Part shown: in pieces, positions 11,404-22,724 of the stretch
How positions within the stretch are numbered: the stretch's first letter is position 1
Layout: each line of letters starts with the position of its first letter
Source: Prochlorococcus sp. AG-402-A21
Lineage (GTDB): Bacteria > Cyanobacteriota > Cyanobacteriia > PCC-6307 > Cyanobiaceae
Direction: 5' to 3'
Assembly: GCA_003279655.1 (NCBI GenBank)
Contig: QCHI01000012.1
Location: forward strand, 1 to 41,401
DNA length: 41,401 nt
Position numbers and translations under genes: made by a program
Notes under the pieces: model-generated
Database searches by the model: none
What the model was told of the DNA's origin: nothing
What the model saw: only the letters and a program-made list of their open reading frames with translations

Positions 11404-12299
11404 CTAAATCCAACCTCAAAGATCTATCACTATTTAATCATGATGGTGCAATATTTATGGGTGCACAAAGAGGCATAGATCAATGCAGAGTATCGCTTTT
11501 AGGAGTTCCTTATGATGGAACTTGTTGCTTTAGACCTGGTGCAAGATTTGGTCCTGCTGCTGTCAGAGAAGATAGTTATGGAATTGAAACATATTGTCCG
11601 CAATTAAATTTGGATTTAGAGGATATAAACTTTGCTGATATAGGTTCATTAGATGTTCCCCTTGGAGATGCAAAGTTAACAATTGATTATATAAAAAATG
11701 CTACAGATATTTTACTTAACAATAATTTAAAGCCTCTTATTATTGGTGGAGAGCATTCAATAACAAGTGGTGTTATTAAATCAATAATTACTAATTATCC
11801 TGAATTAATTATGCTTCAATTAGATGCGCATGCAGATCTCAGAGATGAATGGTTAGGTAGTAAATTTAGTCATGCATGTACTATGAAAAGATGTTTAGAA
11901 ATACTACCTAGCAAAAAGATCTTTCAAATAGGAATAAGAAGTGGAACAAAGTCAGAATTTCTTGAAATGAATAATACTAAAAGGTTAATTAAACATACTC
12001 TTGGAGAGAATGCAAAATCTTTAGAAGAAGCTCTAAAAAGTTTTAAAGGGACACCAATCTATTTAACTTTTGATTTAGATTGGTTTGATCCATCTATAAT
12101 GCCAGGAACAGGTACTCCTGAACCCGGAGGCTATTTGTGGGGAGATTTTGCAGCAATAATAGATGTGATTAAGTCTCATAACTTAATTGGTGCTGATGTA
12201 GTTGAATTATCTCCCAAATTAGATAACACAGGTATTAGTAGCATCCTTGCTGCAAAAGTTATACGTTCATTAATTTTGTTATTGGACAAATCATCCTAA
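11400..12299 (+). CDS. speB: Agmatinase SpeB (ureohydrolase family)
   Basis: Hydrolyses agmatine to putrescine and urea with a binuclear manganese centre. The metal-binding motifs are intact: [20 protein letters not shown] and TFDLDWFDP. The family loop [11 protein letters not shown] follows the third motif. The N-terminal [23 protein letters not shown] is the standard ureohydrolase substrate-loop region. At 299 residues it is full length. The overlap with speE and the short mazG-speE gap point to one operon. Arginase or another ureohydrolase specificity cannot be excluded from motifs alone, but pairing with speE favours agmatinase. The urea it releases could feed a urease elsewhere in the genome. 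Confidence 0.92.
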   Translation: MTKSNLKDLSLFNHDGAIFMGAQRGIDQCRVSLLGVPYDGTCCFRPGARFGPAAVREDSYGIETYCPQLNLDLEDINFADIGSLDVPLGDAKLTIDYIKNATDILLNNNLKPLIIGGEHSITSGVIKSIITNYPELIMLQLDAHADLRDEWLGSKFSHACTMKRCLEILPSKKIFQIGIRSGTKSEFLEMNNTKRLIKHTLGENAKSLEEALKSFKGTPIYLTFDLDWFDPSIMPGTGTPEPGGYLWGDFAAIIDVIKSHNLIGADVVELSPKLDNTGISSILAAKVIRSLILLLDKSS

Positions 12300-12312
12300 A
12301 AAACTTGAATTT

Positions 12313-12528
12313 TCATTCAACTAATACCTTTCCAAAATCAAGTTGTTGATGAACAAATTTTTCAGAAATCTTTGGGAAATGAGATTCTTTTTTTATCCAA
12401 TGACCACAAGAAACAAATGAGGATATCTCAGAATGTATTTTTATCTTTCTAAGTTTGCACCATGAGAATGAATCAAAATGAGTTGAAACACACTGATTGC
12501 AGCTCCTACAAGATCTTTTTGCAGTCAT
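12313..12528 (-). CDS. Small cysteine-rich protein, possible zinc ribbon
   Basis: A 71-residue protein starting MTAKRSCRSCNQC. Cysteines at about 7, 10, 13, 24 and 41 are arranged as C-x2-C-x2-C, then WCKLR and SCGHW. This looks like a small zinc-binding or metal-binding fold, and I believe similar short proteins occur in marine Synechococcus and Prochlorococcus. The remainder is basic with no membrane segment. ATG at 12528 is preferred to a TTG at 12543. It converges on speB, with 13 bases between the stops, and lies divergent from gcvT across about 130 bases. No function is assigned. Confidence 0.65.
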   Translation of the reverse strand: MTAKRSCRSCNQCVSTHFDSFSWCKLRKIKIHSEISSFVSCGHWIKKESHFPKISEKFVHQQLDFGKVLVE

Positions 12529-12658
12529 TAAGTCTGAACCCAAGACTCATAGAGTAGTAAAACTTTCCGGATCGAGCCACAAAGCATTAAATTTAGTTTT
12601 AGAAGTTCTTATAGGTTCAAGTTATTACTTGTGAATTTCTTTTACCGTTCAAAAAACA

Positions 12659-13777
12659 ATGAAATTGCTGCAAACTCCTCTTTATCAAGAATGCAAAAAA
12701 TTAGGCGGTAAAATGGTCCCTTTTGCAAATTGGGAAATGCCTGTTAGTTTTTCTGGATTAATAGAAGAACACAATGCAGTAAGAAAAAATGTTGGAATGT
12801 TCGACATATCTCACATGGGTGTTGTTCAATTAAAAGGTAAAAATATCAAGAGCGCTTTACAAAATTTAGTTCCCTCAGACGTCTTTCGAATAGGACCTGG
12901 TGAAGCGTGTTATACAGTTTTTTTAAAAGAAAATGGAGGAATTCAAGACGACCTAATCATTTATGATCAAGGAATTATAGATAAAAATGAAGAAAGTATA
13001 GTTCTAGTTATTAATGCCGCAAGAAAAGAATCAGACATTGAATGGTTGAGTTCAAATCTTTCTAAAAAGGAAATCACAATATCCGAATTCATGCCAGAGG
13101 GTGCATTAATTGCCATACAAGGTCCAGAATCAATCCATAGTTTGGAGAAAATTCTTCAAGAGCCTTTATCTGATTTACCACGTTTTGGTCACAGAACTAT
13201 TACTTCTAATTCCAATATAATCAATTCACAAGAATCAATTTTTATTGCACGAACTGGTTATACAGGAGAGGAAGGTTTCGAATTTTTGTCATCGCCAGAA
13301 ACAGCCAAGTCCATCTGGGAAAGTCTAATTGCATTGGGAGTTACTCCATGCGGGCTTGGAGCAAGAGATACACTGCGATTAGAAGCTTCTATGCATTTAT
13401 ATGGCAACGATATTAACTTAGATACAACTCCCTTTGAAGCTGGCTTGGGTTGGTTAGTTCATTTAGAAATGCCTAATGATTTTATAGGTAGGAAAGCTCT
13501 AGAAAAACAGGCCGAATATGGAACACGAAAAAAACTTGTTGGTATTAAGGTGCAAGATAAAGGAATCGCAAGAAAAGGATATCCAGTTTTACACAACAGC
13601 GAAACTGTTGGACAAGTAACTAGCGGAACTTGGTCTCCAACATTGAAAGAACCTATAGCTCTTGCTTATGTACCTAGCGAAATTGCAAAACTAAATACTC
13701 AATTAGAAGTAGAAATTAGAGGGAAAAAACATCCTGCAATAATCGTAAAAAGACCTTTCTACAGAAAAGATTTTTGA
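12659..13777 (+). CDS. gcvT: Glycine cleavage system T protein (aminomethyltransferase) GcvT
   Basis: In the glycine cleavage complex this protein takes the aminomethyl group from lipoylated H protein and transfers methylene to tetrahydrofolate, releasing ammonia. At 372 residues it has normal length. The N-terminus is MKLLQTPLYQECKKLGGKMVPFANWEMPV, and the folate-binding and catalytic region includes VRKNVGMFDISHMG. GLGARDTLRLEASMHLYGND and the C-terminal GQVTSGTWSPTL block complete the family pattern. No P, H or L protein gene is adjacent, as is common in cyanobacteria. I saw no convincing glycine riboswitch in the roughly 130 bases upstream. Likely role: photorespiratory glycine handling and one-carbon supply. 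Confidence 0.95.
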   Translation: MKLLQTPLYQECKKLGGKMVPFANWEMPVSFSGLIEEHNAVRKNVGMFDISHMGVVQLKGKNIKSALQNLVPSDVFRIGPGEACYTVFLKENGGIQDDLIIYDQGIIDKNEESIVLVINAARKESDIEWLSSNLSKKEITISEFMPEGALIAIQGPESIHSLEKILQEPLSDLPRFGHRTITSNSNIINSQESIFIARTGYTGEEGFEFLSSPETAKSIWESLIALGVTPCGLGARDTLRLEASMHLYGNDINLDTTPFEAGLGWLVHLEMPNDFIGRKALEKQAEYGTRKKLVGIKVQDKGIARKGYPVLHNSETVGQVTSGTWSPTLKEPIALAYVPSEIAKLNTQLEVEIRGKKHPAIIVKRPFYRKDF

Positions 13778-13851
13778 GCAAGTAGAAACTGTGTTGTGCA
13801 TAAAAGCCGGTCTTTGTGGGAAACTCATTATTCATGATGATTGAGAATTTC

Positions 13852-15672
13852 ATGCGCAATAAGACTTGTGGAGAACTACGAGCTTCCGCAATTGGCGCAA
13901 ATGTTCAACTGTGTGGTTGGGTTGATCGCAGGAGGGATCACGGCGGAGTAATTTTTATTGATCTAAGAGACCGCTCTGGAACAATTCAAATAACAGTTGA
14001 TCCAGATCAAGGTCAGAATCTTTTTAGCATCGCTGAAAGTCTAAGAAATGAAACTGTTCTTCAAATTAATGGATTAGTAAGAGCAAGACCTGAAGAAGCT
14101 ATTAATACAAAAATCCCAACCGGTGAAGTAGAAGTCTTAGCCGAAAATATAAAAATCCTGAATACTGTCACTAGTACACTCCCCTTTTCAGTTTCAATTC
14201 ATGATGAAGAGAGTGTTAAAGAAGAAATCAGGCTGAGGCATAGATATTTGGATCTAAGAAGAGAGAGAATGAATAAAAATCTTAGATTGAGACATAACAC
14301 AGTCAAAGCGGCTAGAAGTTTTCTTGAAAACGAAGGATTTATAGAAGTTGAAACACCTATCTTGACTCGATCAACTCCTGAAGGCGCAAGAGATTACTTA
14401 GTCCCCTCACGTGTATGCGGTGGCGAATTTTTTGCATTGCCGCAATCACCACAATTATTCAAACAATTATTGATGGTTGGTGGGATTGAACGTTACTACC
14501 AAATTGCACGCTGTTTTCGTGATGAAGATTTACGCGCAGACAGGCAACCAGAATTTACTCAATTAGATATTGAAATGAGTTTTATGGAGGAAAAAGAAAT
14601 AATTGAGTTAAATGAGAAATTAATCACAAACATCTGGAAAAAAATTAAAGGGATTGATCTCCCAACTCCATTTCCAAGGATGACTTGGCAAGAGGCTATG
14701 GATCGATTTGGAACTGACAGACCTGATACTCGATATGGAATGGAACTGGTTAACACAAGTGATTTATTTTCTAACAGTGGATTTAAAGTTTTTTCAAATG
14801 CTATTTCTTCTGGTGGATGTGTCAAATGCATCACCATTGAGGATGGAAATAATTTAATTAGTAATGTCAGAATAAAACCAGGTGGAGATATTTTTAGCGA
14901 AGCCCAAAAGGCGGGCGCGGGCGGGCTAGCATTTATTAGAGTTAGAGAGAATGAAGAAGTCGATACTATTGGAGCCATAAAAGATAATTTAACTACCTCA
15001 CAAATAAAAGAACTCCTATCAAAAACCCAAGCAAAAGCTGGTGATCTGATCCTTTTTGGTGCAGGACCCACAAATATTGTTAATAGAACCTTAGATAGAG
15101 TTCGTCAATTTATAGCTCAAGATCTAAAAATCATTTCCGACAACGAACTAAAAACACAATGGAATTTTCTTTGGGTCACTGATTTTCCTATGTTTGAATT
15201 CAATTCTGATGAAAATCGTCTTGAAGCAATTCATCATCCCTTCTGCGCTCCTAAGCCTGAAGATATTGGTGAATCAGAGAACTTATGGAAAGACAAATTA
15301 CCCAAGTCCAATGCTCAAGCTTATGATCTAGTGCTAAATGGACTAGAAATTGGTGGAGGATCTCTAAGAATTCACAACTCGGAACTTCAAAAAACTGTAC
15401 TTGAAGTAATTGGTCTATCTAGAAATGAAGCAGAAGAGCAATTTGGTTTTTTAATTGATGCACTTTCAATGGGTGCTCCTCCACATGGTGGGATTGCATT
15501 TGGACTTGACAGAATAGTTATGCTTTTAGCTAATGAAGATTCAATTAGAGATACTATTGCTTTTCCAAAAACACAACAAGCTCGCTGTTCCATGGCTAAA
15601 GCCCCTGCAAACGTGGAAAATCAACAACTAGAAGACCTCCACATAGCCTCAACTTGGATCGAACCTGATTGA
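13852..15672 (+). CDS. aspS: Aspartyl-tRNA synthetase AspS (bacterial type)
   Basis: Charges tRNA-Asp; if the genome lacks AsnRS it may also feed the amidotransferase route. The start [15 protein letters not shown] matches family N-termini; upstream in-frame GTG at 13816 and ATGs at 13834 and 13837 are less likely. The OB-fold anticodon domain ([24 protein letters not shown]) is followed by class II motif 1, then motif 2 ([23 protein letters not shown]), the bacterial GAD insertion and motif 3 ([13 protein letters not shown]). It is about 606 residues, the size of bacterial-type AspRS. One oddity is a short, very G+C-rich run in the GAD domain at 14910-14930, encoding KAGAGGLA in an otherwise A+T-rich gene. 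Confidence 0.96.
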   Translation: MRNKTCGELRASAIGANVQLCGWVDRRRDHGGVIFIDLRDRSGTIQITVDPDQGQNLFSIAESLRNETVLQINGLVRARPEEAINTKIPTGEVEVLAENIKILNTVTSTLPFSVSIHDEESVKEEIRLRHRYLDLRRERMNKNLRLRHNTVKAARSFLENEGFIEVETPILTRSTPEGARDYLVPSRVCGGEFFALPQSPQLFKQLLMVGGIERYYQIARCFRDEDLRADRQPEFTQLDIEMSFMEEKEIIELNEKLITNIWKKIKGIDLPTPFPRMTWQEAMDRFGTDRPDTRYGMELVNTSDLFSNSGFKVFSNAISSGGCVKCITIEDGNNLISNVRIKPGGDIFSEAQKAGAGGLAFIRVRENEEVDTIGAIKDNLTTSQIKELLSKTQAKAGDLILFGAGPTNIVNRTLDRVRQFIAQDLKIISDNELKTQWNFLWVTDFPMFEFNSDENRLEAIHHPFCAPKPEDIGESENLWKDKLPKSNAQAYDLVLNGLEIGGGSLRIHNSELQKTVLEVIGLSRNEAEEQFGFLIDALSMGAPPHGGIAFGLDRIVMLLANEDSIRDTIAFPKTQQARCSMAKAPANVENQQLEDLHIASTWIEPD

Positions 15673-15775
15673 ATTGATAGAAATTAGCGGCAAAAACATT
15701 ATCCTAAAGAGAAAATATGTAAATTTCTTGGCGTTTAGCTGGATCAAGGTAGCTTAAAGAATGATTGAAAAGTAA

Positions 15776-17443
<1,668 letters not shown>

Positions 17444-18085
17444 ATGGAACCATCTCTACCAGTAGTGGAATGTTTTCATTCTCTACAAGGAGAAGGAGAA
17501 CATGCTGGTAGAAGCGCTTACTTCATCAGATTAGCTAGTTGTAAAGTTGGATGTCCTTGGTGTGATACGAAAAATTCATGGAATTCCAAACTTCATCCAC
17601 AACAAAGTTTGATAGATTTATCAAGTAGCACAGCTAAAGCCCAAAAAGAAGGTGCAGCTTTTGTTGTAATCACTGGAGGTGAGCCATTACATCATGATTT
17701 AGATCATCTATGCAGAGAAATTAGAAAATCTACACTCAACCTAGAAAAAAAATCTATTCCAATTCATCTCGAAACCAGCGGCGTAGATAGACTAAGCGGC
17801 AACCCCGATTGGATAACATTATCTCCTAAAAGGCATTCTCCTCCACTGCTTGATAATCTCTTATCTTGCCAAGAATTAAAAGTTGTTATACAGAATGCTG
17901 AAGATTTACTTTTTGCTGAACAAATGGCTGATTTAATAAAAAACAATGGAAAGATTCAACCTCAATTATTTTTGCAAGCAGGATGGGAAAATGAAGAGGG
18001 ACAAACACTCGCTATCAAGTTTGTAAAAAACAATCCTAATTGGAGATTAAGTATGCAAACTCACAAATGGCTAGGTGTACTCTAA
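17444..18085 (+). CDS. queE: 7-carboxy-7-deazaguanine synthase QueE (radical SAM)
   Basis: Radical SAM enzyme that forms the 7-carboxy-7-deazaguanine ring from 6-carboxytetrahydropterin in the preQ0/queuosine pathway. The cluster cysteines are C33, C37 and C40 (SCKVGCPWCD), the CX3CX2C form. N-terminal VECFHSLQGEGEHAGRSAYFIRL and the glycine-rich ITGGEPL loop are diagnostic, and TSGVDRL and WITLSPKRH complete the set. Its 213 residues fit the family. The start abuts the pyrG stop. QueC follows 46 bases downstream, so two consecutive steps are made together; queD and queF are not in the window. Confidence 0.95.
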   Translation: MEPSLPVVECFHSLQGEGEHAGRSAYFIRLASCKVGCPWCDTKNSWNSKLHPQQSLIDLSSSTAKAQKEGAAFVVITGGEPLHHDLDHLCREIRKSTLNLEKKSIPIHLETSGVDRLSGNPDWITLSPKRHSPPLLDNLLSCQELKVVIQNAEDLLFAEQMADLIKNNGKIQPQLFLQAGWENEEGQTLAIKFVKNNPNWRLSMQTHKWLGVL

Positions 18086-18131
18086 CCATCTAGATAAATG
18101 AGATTTTGCTTCATTAGATTTAAAAAAAATA

Positions 18132-18809
18132 ATGATTGAACAGGCAACAATTGCATTACTTTCCGGAGGAATTGATTCAGCCACAGCTGCTTGTATCGCT
18201 ATGGAAGCTGGGCAAAAAGTGATTGGATTATCCTTTGATTATGGCCAACGACATCTTAAAGAGTTACAAGCAGCAGCCGATTTAGCAAAAGATTTAAATC
18301 TTGAGGATCACATAACAATCAAGATTGATTTATCGTCTTGGGGTGGGTCCTCCTTAACCGACACGTCACAAATAGTACCCACTAAAGGCATACAAAAAAA
18401 TACTATTCCTAACACTTACGTTCCAGGTAGAAATACCATCTTTGTTGCTATTGGGTTGAGTCTTGCAGAAGCTCGTGGAGCCAATCGAATAGCATTAGGC
18501 ATCAATGCAATGGATTATTCTGGATATCCAGACTGTAGACCGGATTATTTAGAGGCATATCAAGAATTAGCTAACTTATCCAGCCGAGTAGGACGCGAGG
18601 GGAAAGGTATAAAACTCTGGGCTCCACTACTAGATTGGGAAAAAACAAAAATCTTTAAAGAGGCATTACGCTTAAAAATTCCTATAGAAAAAACCTGGAG
18701 TTGCTATCAAGGTGAAAGTAAACCTTGTGGTATATGTGATAGTTGTCGTATTAGAGATAAAGCATTAAAAGAAATAGGTCGGGAAGATCTATGTAGTCAA
18801 AATATCTAA
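18132..18809 (+). CDS. queC: 7-cyano-7-deazaguanine (preQ0) synthase QueC
   Basis: Converts 7-carboxy-7-deazaguanine to preQ0 with ATP and ammonia. The PP-loop is [12 protein letters not shown] (residues 10-20). [11 protein letters not shown] and [21 protein letters not shown] follow, and the zinc site is at C191, C199, C202 and C205 ([15 protein letters not shown]). All catalytic elements seen are present; 225 residues is normal. Its stop overlaps the pabB start (TAATG, sharing base 18809). It acts right after QueE and its position confirms the pathway. Confidence 0.96.
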   Translation: MIEQATIALLSGGIDSATAACIAMEAGQKVIGLSFDYGQRHLKELQAAADLAKDLNLEDHITIKIDLSSWGGSSLTDTSQIVPTKGIQKNTIPNTYVPGRNTIFVAIGLSLAEARGANRIALGINAMDYSGYPDCRPDYLEAYQELANLSSRVGREGKGIKLWAPLLDWEKTKIFKEALRLKIPIEKTWSCYQGESKPCGICDSCRIRDKALKEIGREDLCSQNI

Positions 18810-20149
18810 TGAATAACATTAAGCAACTACTATGTCAGTGGGAATCACCTGAACTAGTCGCTCACAAATTAATTCAAGAATGGGGAGAGGCAGGATTTAT
18901 ATGGCTTGATGGCGATGGGAGTGATTTAGGTCGATGGGTTACCTTAGGAATTAATCCTGTAGAGCAATTTTGTTCTAGAGAATTGAAAATTTCAAAAAAG
19001 AATTCAAATCCTTTTAAAATTTTACGCGAACTACCGCCAGGGCATTGGACTGGTTGGCTGAGTTATGAAGCTGCATCTTGGACAGAGCCACAAAATCCAT
19101 GGCAAACAGGTTCTATGGCAACTTTATGGATAGCCTCTCATGACCCTATATTAAAATTTGATCTTCAAAATAAAGAGCTATGGCTAGAAGGCAAAGATGA
19201 AAAGCGCATCTCAATTATGGAAAATTTTCTAAAAAGTACTTTTCATCAAAAGCTTTCCAAACCAGACAGTGAAGCAACAAAACAGGTAGAACGCAAACAT
19301 AGTATTCCCCTAGAATCTTGGGACTGGAGGTTAACAAGTCAAGAATATTCTGAAAGAGTTGATGAGATCAAAGAATGGATTGCGAACGGTGATATTTTTC
19401 AGGCTAATCTAACTACCTCATGCCAAGCACCATTGCCAGAATCCATGCGTCCAATAGACGTATATTCAAAACTTAAACAATGCTCCCCTGCTCCATTTGC
19501 TGGAGTAATTATCGGCGATGAGATGGCAAAAGGAGAAGCTATTATATCAACTTCACCAGAAAGGTTTTTAAAAGCTTTCCCCACTGGAGAGGTCGAAACG
19601 AGACCAATCAAAGGAACTAGACCCAGAGATAAAGATCCAGAAAAAGATGCTGATTGGGCAGCAGAGCTTATTTGTAGTCCAAAAGATCATGCTGAGAATG
19701 TAATGATTGTAGATCTACTAAGAAATGATCTTGGAAGAGTATGCCAACCTGGTTCAATCAAAGTCCCTCATCTACTAGTTTTAGAAAGCTATTCACAAGT
19801 TCATCATCTCACTTCAGTAGTTAAAGGTACACTCAATACAAATAAAACTTGGGTTGACTTGCTTGAAGCCTGTTGGCCAGGTGGCTCCGTAACAGGAGCA
19901 CCCAAGCTTAGGGCATGTAAAAGATTGTATGAGCTTGAACCAACAGCGAGAGGTCCATATTGTGGATCAATATTAAATATAAATTGGGATGGAGTCCTTG
20001 ATAGCAATATTCTCATTCGATCTTTAATGATTAAAGAATCCTCTATTACTGCTAATGCTGGATGTGGAATTGTTGCAGATTCAGATAGTCAAAAGGAAGC
20101 TGAGGAAATGAATTGGAAATTAATGCCACTTTTAAAAGCATTAACATGA
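18809..20149 (+). CDS. pabB: Aminodeoxychorismate synthase component I PabB (chorismate-binding)
   Basis: Chorismate-binding enzyme of the TrpE/PabB family, 446 residues, probably converting chorismate to 4-amino-4-deoxychorismate for p-aminobenzoate and folate. The C-terminal domain has the conserved set IANGDIFQANLTTSC, ETRPIKGTRPR, DHAENVMIVDLLRNDLGRV, GGSVTGAPKLRA and GPYCGSI. The PIKGT motif favours PabB over TrpE, and the pabC-like gene overlapping its end (ATGA) settles the assignment well. The glutaminase partner (PabA/TrpG) is not fused and not nearby. Start ATG overlaps the queC stop. Anthranilate synthase is the main alternative. Confidence 0.87.
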   Translation: MNNIKQLLCQWESPELVAHKLIQEWGEAGFIWLDGDGSDLGRWVTLGINPVEQFCSRELKISKKNSNPFKILRELPPGHWTGWLSYEAASWTEPQNPWQTGSMATLWIASHDPILKFDLQNKELWLEGKDEKRISIMENFLKSTFHQKLSKPDSEATKQVERKHSIPLESWDWRLTSQEYSERVDEIKEWIANGDIFQANLTTSCQAPLPESMRPIDVYSKLKQCSPAPFAGVIIGDEMAKGEAIISTSPERFLKAFPTGEVETRPIKGTRPRDKDPEKDADWAAELICSPKDHAENVMIVDLLRNDLGRVCQPGSIKVPHLLVLESYSQVHHLTSVVKGTLNTNKTWVDLLEACWPGGSVTGAPKLRACKRLYELEPTARGPYCGSILNINWDGVLDSNILIRSLMIKESSITANAGCGIVADSDSQKEAEEMNWKLMPLLKALT

Positions 20150-20973
20150 CTGAAAATAAGAAAGAAAAATTAGGCTGGATTAATGGTCATTGGGGAATCT
20201 TCAAAGATTTAAAAGTGCCAATTAATGATCGAGGTCTCAACTTTGCAGATGGAATCTTTGAAACGATTTGCATTTTGAATGGAGTTCCGCAGCTTCTTAA
20301 TGAGCATTTAAATAGATGGGAAAAAAGTGCAAGTATTTTAGAAATGAATCCTCCACCATCAAAAGAATGGTTGATTTCACTCGTTGAAGATGGCATTAAC
20401 CGATCACAATTAAATAATGTCAATGGAGTAATTCGTATTAATTGGACCAGAGGAGAATCCGAACAACGTGGAATTGATATCAGCAAGACAAGCCTTCATA
20501 GTTTTTGGTTGGAGATAAATTCTTATCAACCAAATTTTGAATCTATATCTACAATAATCAGTCAGACCGAAAGAAGAAATTCTTTTAGCCGATTGAGTTC
20601 TTGTAAAACATTTTCCTATAACCAAGGGATTCAAGCACGTATTGAAGCAAAAAATCTAGGCTTTAATGATGCACTATTATTAAATAGTCAAGGTGAAATA
20701 TGTTGCGCCACGACAGCAAATATATTAGTAAAAAGAGACAATAATTGGTTAACTCCACCATCTAATAGTGGTTGTCTACCTGGCATAATGCGTCAACGAG
20801 GACTTGAGTTGAATATAATAAAAGAAGCTCTCATTGAAGCGACACCACAAGATAATGATGAATGGTTTTTAATCAATAGTTTAAGTTGTCGTCCAATTCA
20901 AAAAATAAACAAAAAAGAATTAAAAATATCAACTAACCCCAAAGAATTTTGGCTGAGTTTGTTAAAAATCTAA
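20146..20973 (+). CDS. pabC: Aminodeoxychorismate lyase-like class IV PLP enzyme (PabC)
   Basis: Class IV aminotransferase fold protein, 275 residues from ATG 20146, which overlaps the pabB stop as ATGA. It has the N-terminal INDRGLNFADGIFETICILNG, with the family D-R-G-x-x-F/Y-G-D/S-G-x-F-E pattern. A Lys in SSCKTFSYNQGI fits the PLP-binding site, followed by GFNDALLLNSQGEICCATTANI. It probably releases pyruvate from aminodeoxychorismate to give p-aminobenzoate. Branched-chain or D-amino acid aminotransferase activity cannot be excluded from the fold, but the overlap with pabB argues for PabC. A longer frame from 20113 lies inside pabB and is unlikely. Confidence 0.85.
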   Translation: MTENKKEKLGWINGHWGIFKDLKVPINDRGLNFADGIFETICILNGVPQLLNEHLNRWEKSASILEMNPPPSKEWLISLVEDGINRSQLNNVNGVIRINWTRGESEQRGIDISKTSLHSFWLEINSYQPNFESISTIISQTERRNSFSRLSSCKTFSYNQGIQARIEAKNLGFNDALLLNSQGEICCATTANILVKRDNNWLTPPSNSGCLPGIMRQRGLELNIIKEALIEATPQDNDEWFLINSLSCRPIQKINKKELKISTNPKEFWLSLLKI

Positions 20974-20995
20974 AAAATAATATCGGACAGACTAT

Positions 20996-21781
20996 CTATA
21001 TAGGAATTGGAAATGTCACTTCAGCTGGCTTTGGAGAGCAAGCTTCTACTTGAAAATCCACAACTGAACCTATTACAACAATCGCAGGAGACCTTAAATT
21101 TTCTTCTTGAACTCGGTCAAAAAGCTTTACCAAAGGGCTCTTAATATAACGTTGACCAATTACAGTCCCCTGCTCAATGACTGCCGCAGAAGTCTCAGGA
21201 TTCATACCACCAGCAATCAACTCTGCTGAGATAAATTTTAAATTATGAACACCCATATATATAACGATTCCATCACTGGATTTCGCTAAAGACCGCCAAT
21301 TTACAGCTGGGCGTTTTTTATCAATCCCCTCATGTCCAGTCACAAAAGTGACTGAAGATCCAGCAAGTCTATGAGTAATAGGTATCCCAACATAAGCAGG
21401 AGCAGCTATACCTGATGTAACTCCAGGTACTACTTGTACTGGAACCCCTTTTTTATGAAGATAAGAAGCTTCTTCCGCACCTCTACCAAACAAAAATGGA
21501 TCACCACCTTTTAATCTAACAATACAAGAATAACTCTTTGCTAAATCAAACAAAATATCATTCGTTGTCCTCTGAGGAACCGAGTGATGACCACGCCTCT
21601 TACCTACTGAATGAAGTTGACAATTTGAAGAAACTAATTCAAGTAGCTCTAAAGGAACTAAAGAGTCGTATACAAGCGCATCACATTTACTAATTAGTTT
21701 TTGCGCTTTAACTGTTAATAAATCGGGATCACCAGGACCTGCTCCGACAAGATGCACAGTGCCAAACTGATTTGGATTCAT
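20996..21781 (-). CDS. cobA: Uroporphyrinogen-III C-methyltransferase CobA (SUMT)
   Basis: Methylates uroporphyrinogen III at C2 and C7 to precorrin-2, the branch point to siroheme and cobalamin. The 261-residue protein has the SAM-binding loop VHLVGAGPGDPDLLTVKA (GAGPGDP at 13-19), RRGHHSVPQ, VRLKGGDPFLFGRGAEE, VPGVTSGIAAPAYVGIPITHR and the C-terminal SPAIVVIGSVV. It is not fused to CysG or HemD domains. Its ATG overlaps the stop of the cbiX-like gene (ATGA), and the pair is divergent from nirA across NtcA boxes. That context implies a supply of siroheme for nitrite reductase as well as corrinoid synthesis. Confidence 0.94.
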   Translation of the reverse strand: MNPNQFGTVHLVGAGPGDPDLLTVKAQKLISKCDALVYDSLVPLELLELVSSNCQLHSVGKRRGHHSVPQRTTNDILFDLAKSYSCIVRLKGGDPFLFGRGAEEASYLHKKGVPVQVVPGVTSGIAAPAYVGIPITHRLAGSSVTFVTGHEGIDKKRPAVNWRSLAKSSDGIVIYMGVHNLKFISAELIAGGMNPETSAAVIEQGTVIGQRYIKSPLVKLFDRVQEENLRSPAIVVIGSVVDFQVEACSPKPAEVTFPIPI

Positions 21782-22590
21782 GGCAAGTTACCCAAAATAT
21801 TAACAAGACCACGATGAATAATATCAATCTCAAGCAAAGATTTAAGCTGCTCTCCTTTACTATCAATTTCTACATTTTTGTTTGGAGTCAAAAGATAGGG
21901 AATAGGAAGATAATTCTTCTCCTTTTTAACAGTATCTTGATTCCATCTAGACCATGAAAAAAGAGGAATATTTAGGAATTTTTCTAAGGACTTAAGAAAA
22001 ACACTTGAAGTATCTGAAGAGACAGGGTGATGAATCAATGCAGGTTTAACAAAAGGACTCTGACTAATTATCAGATCATCTATTAATGATAGCCATGGCA
22101 TAAAAGAACCTAGGAAAGGAAACAATTTTATATTTTGTCCATCTTCTTGCAAACGTTTAAATATTTTTGGTACATCAATACAAACATGACTTCCAGGTAA
22201 CAAAAAAAGAGGAACTAAAAACACTGACCTATTACCGATGTCAATTTGTTCTGGATTGTCATCAGTTAAAGCCTCTATTGAAACAGAGCGATTTTTAAGC
22301 GTTTTTAATTGGTCAACCAAAGAAAGAAGAGATGGATGTATCTCACCACCTCGAGAACCATGAACTAGTAAATGTAAATGGTGAGGAGGCTCACAATTAA
22401 TTCTATTTGGTAACAAAGACAACTTTTGATGGACATCTGAAGATGTATTAGTACTTTCAACTAATTTATTAAAATTGAGATGATGAGAAATTCTAGATAC
22501 TCGAGAACCAATAATTTCAGGCGAGGAGAGGGAGTTGACCGAAGAAACACTCAATACAGAGGAAGAAAAAGATTCAAAAGTACTTTTCAT
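21778..22590 (-). CDS. CbiX/SirB-like class II chelatase with N-terminal extension
   Basis: Resembles the CbiX/SirB class II chelatases that insert cobalt or iron into sirohydrochlorin. The first metal-binding His is in LLVHGSRGGEIHPSL (His 77 from the chosen start) and the second is in VPLFLLPGSHVCIDVP. A second, degenerate half follows (FLGSFMPWLSLIDDLI, PALIHHPVSSD). Adjacency to cobA and nirA supports a role in siroheme. I chose ATG 22590 because AGAGG lies five bases upstream on the minus strand (22596-22600); an in-frame TTG at 22671 is weaker. The first roughly 70 residues before the chelatase core are rich in serine (FESFSSSVLSVSSVNSLSS) and are unusual for the family. Cobalt versus iron cannot be told apart here. 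Confidence 0.75.
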   Translation of the reverse strand: MKSTFESFSSSVLSVSSVNSLSSPEIIGSRVSRISHHLNFNKLVESTNTSSDVHQKLSLLPNRINCEPPHHLHLLVHGSRGGEIHPSLLSLVDQLKTLKNRSVSIEALTDDNPEQIDIGNRSVFLVPLFLLPGSHVCIDVPKIFKRLQEDGQNIKLFPFLGSFMPWLSLIDDLIISQSPFVKPALIHHPVSSDTSSVFLKSLEKFLNIPLFSWSRWNQDTVKKEKNYLPIPYLLTPNKNVEIDSKGEQLKSLLEIDIIHRGLVNILGNLP

Positions 22591-22595
22591 CGAGA

Positions 22596-22600
22596 CCTCT
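22596..22600 (-). promoter_or_regulatory. Shine-Dalgarno AGAGG deciding the cbiX-like start
   Basis: On the minus strand AAAGAGG lies five bases before the ATG at 22590. The match and spacing are good, and rarer in this genome than weak sites, so they favour this start over TTG 22671. Confidence 0.6.
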
Positions 22601-22724
22601 TTGCTATGAAAGAGGTTTGGGAAATGCTCAAAAGTGGAGCGATTAGAAGCCTCGGAGAAATTGGACGCCAATACTAAATAAGAAATTTAGCAACCAATTA
22701 ATCAATTAAATGGATAGATATGAT

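Noticed and set aside
12529-12658. Glycine riboswitch ahead of gcvT
   Set aside because: I could not find the conserved paired helices or core sequences of the glycine aptamer in these 130 bases.
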